Assembly (NCBI GenBank): GCA_003454835.1
Contig: DMTA01000535.1
Coordinates: 1-5,714, forward strand
DNA length: 5,714 bases
Origin: Achromobacter sp.
GTDB taxonomy: Bacteria; Pseudomonadota; Gammaproteobacteria; Burkholderiales; Burkholderiaceae_B
Direction of reading: 5' to 3'
Shown here: positions 1 through 4,763 of the stretch, piece after piece
Layout of the letters: the number at the start of each line of letters is the position of its first letter
Numbering within the stretch: position 1 is the first letter of the stretch
Position numbers and translations under genes: made by a program
The notes under the pieces: model-generated
What the model was told of the DNA's origin: nothing
What the model saw: the letters and a program-made list of their open reading frames with translations, nothing else
The model's database searches: none

Positions 1-801
1 TTCGACAAGGCGGAACTTGCCCGCGGCACGATGGGCGCCGATCCCGCGCTGCCCGCCGGTCCCGCGCTGAGCGACGAAGAGCAGCGCCGTGTCCGCTGGT
101 CGAAGGTGTTTGCCGTGGTGACGCCGCTGGCGTTTCTGGCCGTGATCGCCGTGATGGTGCTGCCCCGGCTGTTTCCGTCGCTACCCGCGCTGCGCGGCGG
201 CGACGCGGCGGCGCTGGTCGGCGGCGTCGCCTTCGTGGTGATGATGTTGGTGACGCTGGCCGCCGAAGGTCCCCGCAAGATGCTGGACGTCTGCCCGGAA
301 CACGTGACGGACGGCTTCGTGTTCGCCTTCAAGGCGATGGGTTCCGTGCTGTGAGCCGCCGGGTTCTTCTTTGTGGGCGCCAATGAGACGGCCGCGCAGA
401 TCCTGGGCGTGCCCGCGGCGCAGGCGCCCGGCCTGTTGTTCGAGGTGATCTCTGCCGCGCAGCACCTGATTCCCGAGAACCATTTTCTCGTCGCTTTCGG
501 CGTGCTCCTCGTCGGCATGATCACCGGCATCGACGGCTCGGGGTTTGCCGGCCTGCCGCTGACCGGCACGCTGTCCGGCGCGCTGGGTCCGGTGGTCGGC
601 GTGGACCCCGCGACATTGGCGGCAGTGGGACAGATGGGCGCGGTGTGGACGGGCGGCGGGACGCTGATCGCCTGGTCTTCACTGATCGCGGTGGCGGGGT
701 TTGCGCGGGTGAACGTGCTGTCGCTGGTGCGCGCGCTGCTCTTGCCCGTGCTGCTGGCGCTCTTCGTCTCGACGATCTGCGCCGTGTTGATCTGGAGTTG
801 A
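1..801 (+). pseudogene. Multi-pass membrane transporter-like gene, 5'-truncated by window, in-frame TGA
   Basis: Reading frame 1 is open from the window edge to a TGA at 352-354. It then continues in the same frame to the natural stop at 799-801. Both halves read as one integral membrane protein. Hydrophobic segments lie at about local residues 36-58, 70-88, 103-126 (spanning the stop), 170-188, 217-235 and 240-265. Glycine-rich re-entrant-like stretches (GMITGIDGSGFAGLPLTGT, then GQMGAVWTGGGTLIAW) resemble those of ion-transporter-type secondary permeases. The exact family is not recognised, so substrate is unknown. The upstream part contains a charged loop (SDEEQRRVRW). The GTG at 373 has no convincing Shine-Dalgarno sequence, so efficient restart is doubtful. 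The likeliest reading is a gene broken by a point nonsense mutation or a base-calling error; recoding is possible but unsupported. Membrane transporter nature is fairly sure; pseudogene status is moderate. Confidence 0.65.
352..354 (+). other. In-frame TGA interrupting the transporter gene
   Basis: The codons run GTG CTG TGA GCC GCC GGG TTC TTC. The stop falls inside a hydrophobic segment (FAFKAMGSVL, stop, AAGFFFVGANE). No insertion or deletion is needed to rejoin the halves. A single base change from CGA, TGG, AGA, GGA or similar would explain it. Confidence 0.85.
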
Positions 802-819
802 ATGGCGCGCTTTCGCGCA

Positions 820-847
820 AAAAAAGCTCCCGCATGGGAGCTTTTTT
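820..847. terminator. Rho-independent, potentially bidirectional terminator
   Basis: A perfect inverted repeat has a GCTCCC/GGGAGC core and a 4-nt loop (GCAT, 832-835). It is flanked by a run of A on the left (819-825) and six T on the right (842-847), so A/T pairing extends the stem to 12 bp. It starts 18 nt after the transporter stop codon. The symmetrical A and T tracts would let it act on both strands. It separates the transporter from the downstream operon. A smaller GC hairpin (805-818, loop CTTT) lies just before it. Confidence 0.9.
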
Positions 848-891
848 GCTGGCGGCGCGGTGGGGTTTCCACCGATCATCGCGCAGTGATT

Positions 892-903
892 AAAGTATAC
901 AAT
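892..903 (+). promoter_or_regulatory. GTATAC-centred element, putative operator and -10 region
   Basis: The only AT-rich stretch between the terminator and the aldehyde dehydrogenase start is at about 889-916, and its centre is the palindrome GTATAC (895-900). TATACA (896-901) or TACAAT (898-903) could serve as a -10 hexamer. I see no good -35 at normal spacing, which would suit an activator- or repressor-controlled promoter. The element resembles GntR-family (FadR/VanR-type) operators of TTGTATACAA form, but its left flank (AA instead of TT) departs from that. The transcription start is not determined; the assignment is inference. Confidence 0.4.
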
Positions 904-958
904 GTTCTGAAAATGGCCTAAACGCCTCGCGCCCGGCCACGCCGGCCCAGACTCAATC

Positions 959-965
959 AAGGAAG
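959..965 (+). promoter_or_regulatory. Ribosome binding site for the aldehyde dehydrogenase
   Basis: AAGGAAG lies 7 nt before a GTG at 973. It decides the non-ATG start, since no nearby ATG gives an equally good N-terminus. Confidence 0.75.
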
Positions 966-972
966 CGCTCCC

Positions 973-2433
973 GTGGACGATCTCTCGCAGCAAATCTTTT
1001 TGAATTACATCGGCGGCAACTGGACGCCCGGCGTCTCGGGCAAAACCGCACCGAACCGCAACCCGGCCGACACCGACGAAGTGGTCGGACATTTCCAGGT
1101 GTCCGGCGCCGAGGACGCGCAACAGGCCGTGCAGGCCGCCGCGGCGGCCTTTGCCGCGTGGCGCGACACGCCGATCTCCAAACGCGCGGCCATCCTGTTC
1201 CGGGCGGCCCAGCATCTGGAAGACAATGCCGAATCGATCGCCCGCGAACTGACCCGCGAAGAAGGCAAGGGTGTGAATCTGGCCAAGGACGAAGTCTTGC
1301 GGTCCGCGCAGACGATCCGCTTCTATGCCGTCGAAGGCCAGTCCTTCACGGGCGAGACTTATCCCAACGACGACCCGGACATGATCGTCTACAGCCAGCG
1401 CGAGCCGCTGGGCGTGGTGACGGTGATCTCCCCCTGGAACTTCCCCATCTCGATTCCGGCACGCAAGATCGCGCCGGCGCTCATCACGGGCAACACGGTG
1501 GTGTTCAAGCCCTCGTCCGACGCCCCGATGTCGGGCTATCGCCTGACCGAGGCCTTCGTGCGGGCCGGCCTGCCTGCCGGCGTGCTGAATTTCCTGACGG
1601 GTCCCGCGGGCGCGGTTGGCGAAGCCATCACGGGGGCGAGCCAGGTGCGCGCCATCTCGTTCACCGGCTCCACGGCCGCCGGCGAGCAGATCCACCGCAC
1701 GGCGGGCCTGACCACGCGCACGCAGATGGAGCTGGGCGGCAAGAACCCGTTGATCGTGCTGGCCGATGCCGACCTGGACCGCGCGGTGGATCTGGCGGTC
1801 AAGGGCGGTTTCTCGCTGAGCGGCCAGGCGTGCACCGGCACCAGCCGCGTGCTGGTCGACCGCAAGGTGATTCAGGCCTATACGGAAAAGCTGCTCGCCA
1901 GGATCAAGACGCTGACCATCGGCAACGGCCTGGAAGGCAACTTCGACCTGGGTCCGCTGGCCACCGCCCGCCAGCTCGACAACGTGCTGGGCTACATCGA
2001 ACTGGGCAAGCAGGAAGCCACGCACCTGCACGGCGGCGATCGCCTGACAGGCCCGGGTTTCGACCGCGGCTATTACGTGACGCCCGCGCTTTTTGCCGGG
2101 GTGACTCAGCAGATGCGCATTGCCCGCGAAGAGATCTTCGGTCCGGTGATCGCACTGATCGAGGTCGACGGCTATGAAGACGCCATCGCGCAGGCCAATG
2201 ACACGGAATACGGCCTGTCGGCCGCCATCGCCACCACCGACGCGCGTTACGCGCACCGTTTTGCCCGCGACATCCAGGCCGGCACCGTGAAGATCAATCG
2301 CACCACCACCGGCAACCTGATCAACGCGCCATTTGGCGGCTTAAAGCATTCCAGCACCTCCACGTTCCGCGAATCCGGCCGCGTGGGTCTGGAGTTCTAT
2401 ACCCAGATCAAGACCGTCTACCGCGCCGGCTGA
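973..2433 (+). CDS. NAD(P)-dependent aldehyde dehydrogenase
   Basis: This cytoplasmic enzyme would oxidise an aldehyde to the carboxylic acid with NAD(P)+. The 486 residues match the usual length of the classical ALDH superfamily. Visible motifs in order: PWNFP at 154-158 with the oxyanion-hole Asn156; cofactor-binding Lys179 in FKP; FTGST at 230-234; ELGGKNP with general base Glu253; GQACT with nucleophile Cys287; EEIFGPV at 386-392; and the C-terminal PFGGLKHSS segment. All catalytic residues are present. The start is GTG with an AAGGAAG ribosome site 7 nt upstream. It is the first gene of an operon with a DUF336 protein and a 2Fe-2S flavin reductase, suggesting oxidation of an aldehyde formed in an oxygenase-dependent catabolic route. 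The C-terminal region (VKINRTTTGNLINAPFGG) gives no clear substrate clue. A semialdehyde dehydrogenase role, such as for alpha-ketoglutaric semialdehyde, or an aromatic aldehyde substrate are both possible. Family is certain; substrate is not. Confidence 0.95.
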   Translation: MDDLSQQIFLNYIGGNWTPGVSGKTAPNRNPADTDEVVGHFQVSGAEDAQQAVQAAAAAFAAWRDTPISKRAAILFRAAQHLEDNAESIARELTREEGKGVNLAKDEVLRSAQTIRFYAVEGQSFTGETYPNDDPDMIVYSQREPLGVVTVISPWNFPISIPARKIAPALITGNTVVFKPSSDAPMSGYRLTEAFVRAGLPAGVLNFLTGPAGAVGEAITGASQVRAISFTGSTAAGEQIHRTAGLTTRTQMELGGKNPLIVLADADLDRAVDLAVKGGFSLSGQACTGTSRVLVDRKVIQAYTEKLLARIKTLTIGNGLEGNFDLGPLATARQLDNVLGYIELGKQEATHLHGGDRLTGPGFDRGYYVTPALFAGVTQQMRIAREEIFGPVIALIEVDGYEDAIAQANDTEYGLSAAIATTDARYAHRFARDIQAGTVKINRTTTGNLINAPFGGLKHSSTSTFRESGRVGLEFYTQIKTVYRAG

Positions 2434-2447
2434 CGACTTATTCATCC

Positions 2448-2454
2448 AAAGAGG
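2448..2454 (+). promoter_or_regulatory. Ribosome binding site choosing the ATG at 2463
   Basis: AAAGAGG sits 8 nt before ATG 2463 but only 2 nt before an alternative TTG at 2457. The spacing favours the ATG start. Confidence 0.75.
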
Positions 2455-2462
2455 CTTTGCAT

Positions 2463-2942
2463 ATGAAACAGATCTATCGGCTGGAACTTGAAGAAGCGCG
2501 CGTCATGGTGCGCGCCGCCATCGCCAAGTCGCAGGAAATCGGCGTGCTGGAGTCCATCTGCATCGTGGACGACGGCGGCTACCCGATTGCGCTGGAGCGC
2601 ATGGACGGCGCCCGCATCACGGGTCCGCAGATCGCCTGGAACAAGGCGTTCACCGCCGCCGGCCACAAGCGCTCGACTCACCTGTTCAACACGCCGCCCA
2701 ACGGTCCCGCACTGCCCGGCAACGAAGCCTTCGGCATCCAGTGGAGCTTCGACGGCAAGTTCGCGGTGTTCGTCGGCGGTTTTCCCATCGTCGTGAACGG
2801 CGAGGTGATCGGCGGCGTGGGCCTGAGCGGCGGCAACGGCGAACAGGACACGAAGGCGGGCCTGGCGGCGCTGGCTGCGCTGGGCGAAATGCTTGAGCCG
2901 CGCGGCATGAAGGTGCTGGTCGAAGCGGACATCAAGAAGTAG
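2463..2942 (+). CDS. GlcG/HbpS-family (DUF336) small heme-binding-like protein
   Basis: This is a 159-residue single-domain protein of the GlcG/HbpS (DUF336, PduO C-terminal-like) family. Family features are the N-terminal helix (LEEARVMVRAAIAKSQEIG), the strand segment CIVDDGGYPIALERMDGA at 36-53, the ITGPQIAWNKAFTAA helix, and the glycine-rich ending VIGGVGLSGGNGEQDTKAG. Length is typical for a stand-alone member. Known relatives include Streptomyces HbpS, which binds heme, and GlcG of glycolate operons, whose role is not well defined. There is no signal peptide, so it should be cytoplasmic, unlike exported HbpS. It starts 29 nt after the aldehyde dehydrogenase stop and is followed 11 nt later by the reductase, so co-transcription is very likely. 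It may bind heme or another cofactor, or detect an intermediate of the pathway; this is inference. Family is confident; function is open. Confidence 0.9.
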   Translation: MKQIYRLELEEARVMVRAAIAKSQEIGVLESICIVDDGGYPIALERMDGARITGPQIAWNKAFTAAGHKRSTHLFNTPPNGPALPGNEAFGIQWSFDGKFAVFVGGFPIVVNGEVIGGVGLSGGNGEQDTKAGLAALAALGEMLEPRGMKVLVEADIKK

Positions 2943-2953
2943 GCGAGGGCGCC

Positions 2954-3961
2954 ATGGCATACCGCGTGCACATCCTGGAAACCGAAACCGCCTTCGAGGT
3001 CGAAGATGGCGAAACCGTGCTGCAAGCCGCGGAGCGCTCGGCGGTGAAGCTGCCGCACGAATGCACGTTCGGCGGCTGCGGCACCTGCCGTATCAAGCTC
3101 GAATCGGGCACTGTCCGGTACGACGAATTTCCCATGGCGCTGACGCCGGAAGAGGCCGAACAGGGCTACGCGCTGGCGTGCCAGGCGCAACCGGCGAGCG
3201 ACCTGTGCATCAGCGTGGCCACCAGCCGGCAGGTCTTTCCCGAGCCGCGGCGCATCCCCGCCACGATCCACCGCATCGATCGCTATTGCGACGACGTCAT
3301 CCACCTGACCCTGGCGCTGCCAGGCGATGGCATGGATTACGTGCCTGGCCAGTACATGAACGTGGTGCTCCCGGACGGCGAGACGCGCAGCTTCTCCATG
3401 GCGTCGGCGCCGGCGGGCAACCTGATCGATTTTCACGTGCGCCGCATTCCCGGCGGCCGCTATACCGACCAGTGGCTGGGACAGGCCAGCGCGGGCGCGC
3501 CGGTGGAGATCGAGGCGCCGCTTGGCGTCTTCAGCTATCACGAGGAAGATTGGCGCCCGCTCATCATGATGGCCACAGGCACCGGCGTTGCGCCGATCAA
3601 GGCGATTCTTGAATCGCTGCTGGACAACGAGGACTGCCCGCCCGTGACGCTGTATTGGGGCATGCGCACCGAGGCGGACCTATATCTGCGCGACGAGATC
3701 GAAGGCTGGGCCGGGCGGCTGTACGAGTTCAATTTCGTGCCCGTGCTGTCGCGCGCGGGGGCGGACTGGCAGGGACGGCGCGGCTACGTGCAGCATGCGG
3801 TCCTGGAAGACCACGACGACCTGGCGGAACATGCGTTCTATCTATGCGGCGCGCCAGAGATGATTCGCCAGGCCAAAAGCCTGTTGGCCGAACGCGGCGC
3901 CAGTCTGGATCATATGTACGCGGACAGCTTCACGTTCCAGCACGCGCTGGCTGCAGCTTGA
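2954..3961 (+). CDS. Ferredoxin-NAD(P)H reductase with N-terminal 2Fe-2S domain (BenC/XylZ-like)
   Basis: The protein moves electrons from NAD(P)H through FAD to a plant-type 2Fe-2S centre and then to a partner, typically a ring-hydroxylating or other oxygenase. Domain order is ferredoxin (about 1-95), FAD-binding barrel (about 100-200) and NAD-binding domain (about 203-335). The 2Fe-2S ligands are Cys37, Cys42, Cys45 and Cys76 (CX4CX2CX30C). FAD binding is marked by RSFSMA at 145-150. The NAD domain has GTGVAP at 209-214 and YLCGAPEM at 296-303. At 335 residues it matches benzoate/toluate dioxygenase reductases and CDP-6-deoxyhexose reductase relatives. The ATG follows GAGGG (2945-2949) at a short 4-nt spacing, 11 nt after the DUF336 stop, so it is the third gene of the operon. 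No oxygenase lies in this window, so the acceptor is unknown. Family and architecture are certain; partner is not. Confidence 0.95.
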   Translation: MAYRVHILETETAFEVEDGETVLQAAERSAVKLPHECTFGGCGTCRIKLESGTVRYDEFPMALTPEEAEQGYALACQAQPASDLCISVATSRQVFPEPRRIPATIHRIDRYCDDVIHLTLALPGDGMDYVPGQYMNVVLPDGETRSFSMASAPAGNLIDFHVRRIPGGRYTDQWLGQASAGAPVEIEAPLGVFSYHEEDWRPLIMMATGTGVAPIKAILESLLDNEDCPPVTLYWGMRTEADLYLRDEIEGWAGRLYEFNFVPVLSRAGADWQGRRGYVQHAVLEDHDDLAEHAFYLCGAPEMIRQAKSLLAERGASLDHMYADSFTFQHALAAA

Positions 3962-3965
3962 ACAT

Positions 3966-4003
3966 GCCCGCCCGGCCGGCGGCGAGTAGCCGGCCGGGCG
4001 GGC
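3966..4003. terminator. Perfect 15-bp GC stem-loop between convergent genes
   Basis: A 15-nt arm at 3966-3980 is the exact reverse complement of the arm at 3989-4003, with an 8-nt loop (GGCGAGTA). It begins 5 nt after the reductase stop and lies 42 nt beyond the end of the convergent usp gene. Neither side has a strong T tract (AACGATTT follows on the + strand), so it is not a textbook intrinsic terminator. It could end transcription from both sides or protect the operon's 3' end. Confidence 0.7.
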
Positions 4004-4045
4004 AACGATTTGCCGGTCAGAATTCGCCGTCTCCGTAACGCAAGC

Positions 4046-4483
4046 CTAGCGATACACCAGCACCGGCAGCCGCGTCCGTGCCAGCACGCGCTGCGTCTCG
4101 CTACCCAGCAAGAAGCCCGTCATGCCGTGCCGCCCGTGCGAGCCCATCACGATCAGGTCGCACCCGGATTTCTGCGCCGTCTCCACGATGGCTTCGTGCG
4201 GATGGTCATTCACCATGACGATGGCCTCGCAAGGCACCAGCGCGTGCCGCGCCTCGGTTTCAAGCCCGTCCAGATACGCCTGCGCATTCTTGCGCGCCTG
4301 GTCGGTGTGATGGCCTTCGGTAGTGCCCAGCATTTCGGCCTGGTAAACCAGCAGGTGGTCTTCCGGAATGGCGCGAAGAAGGGTAATGGTGGCGCCCATT
4401 TCCTTGGCGAAAACGAGCGCGCGCTTGAATGCCGACTCGGACAGCAGGGATCCGTCCACGGCGATGAGCAAGTGCCTGTACAT
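4046..4483 (-). CDS. Universal stress protein, UspA family
   Basis: This 145-residue single-domain Usp protein is cytoplasmic and probably nucleotide-binding. It begins MYRHLLIAVDGS, the first strand of the fold with the conserved Asp10. The ATP-binding signature G-x2-G-x9-G-S is intact at Gly114, Gly117, Gly127 and Ser128 (GSHGRHGMTGFLLGS), and the chain ends with the usual LPVLVYR strand. The length is standard for the family. The ATG at 4483 is preceded by AAAGGAG (4491-4497) with 7-nt spacing, which fixes the start. It is convergent with the reductase operon and divergent from the DUF3300 gene, so it is likely a single-gene unit. Usp proteins are commonly induced by stress or growth arrest; its specific trigger is unknown. 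Confidence 0.93.
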   Translation of the reverse strand: MYRHLLIAVDGSLLSESAFKRALVFAKEMGATITLLRAIPEDHLLVYQAEMLGTTEGHHTDQARKNAQAYLDGLETEARHALVPCEAIVMVNDHPHEAIVETAQKSGCDLIVMGSHGRHGMTGFLLGSETQRVLARTRLPVLVYR

Positions 4484-4528
4484 GTTGCCTCTCCTTTAGG
4501 TAAAGGAATGTCCAGCAACGGCGAATCC

Positions 4529-4558
4529 AGTATAGGCCTGCGGGCAGGCGCAAGCCAA
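4529..4558 (-). promoter_or_regulatory. Putative usp promoter with inverted repeat in the spacer
   Basis: On the minus strand TTGGCT (4553-4558) and TATACT (4529-4534) are separated by 18 nt and lie upstream of the usp ribosome site. The -10 is good; the -35 matches only at TTG. The spacer holds an inverted repeat, GCCTGC (4536-4541) and GCAGGC (4544-4549), two bases apart. That places a possible operator between the two hexamers. The assignment is by inspection only. Confidence 0.4.
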
Positions 4559-4580
4559 TCCGGCATAAGGCGGATTGCCC

Positions 4581-4645
4581 GGTGTCTGACACCGCCGAGG
4601 CACTGCCCCAAAGTGACGGCCCTCTCCTCTGGGTGTCAGGCACCC
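4581..4645. repeat. Pair of related small palindromes, REP-like
   Basis: GGTGTCTGACACC (4581-4593) is a perfect 6-bp-arm palindrome around a central T. GGGTGTCAGGCACCC (4631-4645) is a second one, with a G-T wobble. The core of the second (4632-4644) matches the reverse complement of the first at 12 of 13 positions, so they form an inverted pair 38 nt apart. They lie in the intergenic region between the divergent usp and DUF3300 genes. The pattern resembles a repetitive extragenic palindrome unit; copy number elsewhere cannot be seen here. Confidence 0.55.
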
Positions 4646-4752
4646 CTCCTTTTGCCCCCCGCCGGCGCTTCCAAACGGCCAGCGTTAGGCATATATTGTC
4701 TTCGCGATATCCGGCGGTTCCCTCCTGGCTTGTGGCGTCTTGCTCTGTGTGC

Positions 4753-4756
4753 GGAG
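4753..4756 (+). promoter_or_regulatory. Ribosome binding site for the DUF3300 gene
   Basis: GGAG lies 7 nt before ATG 4764. It supports this start, which gives a complete signal peptide, over the internal ATG that falls within the signal-peptide cleavage region. Confidence 0.65.
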
Positions 4757-4763
4757 AACGGAA

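Larger units (their letters stand above)
4484..4763. other. Divergent intergenic region, usp and DUF3300
   Basis: This 280-nt stretch separates two divergent start codons and contains no credible gene. It holds the usp ribosome site and putative promoter on the left, and the palindrome pair in the middle. Toward the right it has an AT-rich patch around 4689-4710, where TATATT (4692-4697) could be a -10 for the DUF3300 gene. The matching -35 (TTCCAA, 4669-4674, 17-nt spacer) is weak. Confidence 0.5.

Noticed and set aside
352..354. Selenocysteine or programmed read-through at the TGA
   Set aside because: The position is inside a hydrophobic membrane segment, not a redox site. I see no convincing stem-loop directly downstream, and the context (TGA followed by G) is not a known read-through signal. 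Mutation or sequencing error is simpler.
1133..1150. 18-bp perfect palindrome inside the aldehyde dehydrogenase gene
   Set aside because: It lies in an alanine run encoded by GCC/GCG codons, where GC-rich palindromes arise from repetitive codon use.
679..2256. 525-codon open frame on the minus strand, antisense to the aldehyde dehydrogenase
   Set aside because: High-GC genes commonly leave a long open antisense frame through codon bias. Its translation is rich in Arg, His and Gly with no recognisable domain, and it crosses the terminator and the operon leader.
2457..2459. TTG as the start of the DUF336 gene
   Set aside because: The Shine-Dalgarno sequence AAAGAGG would be only 2 nt away; ATG 2463 has normal 8-nt spacing.
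2678..3541. 287-codon minus-strand frame across the DUF336 and reductase genes
   Set aside because: It is a shadow of two well-supported genes; its translation shows no domain.
4601..4615. Small CACT/AGTG hairpin between the two palindromes
   Set aside because: A 4-bp stem with a 7-nt loop is too weak to separate from chance.
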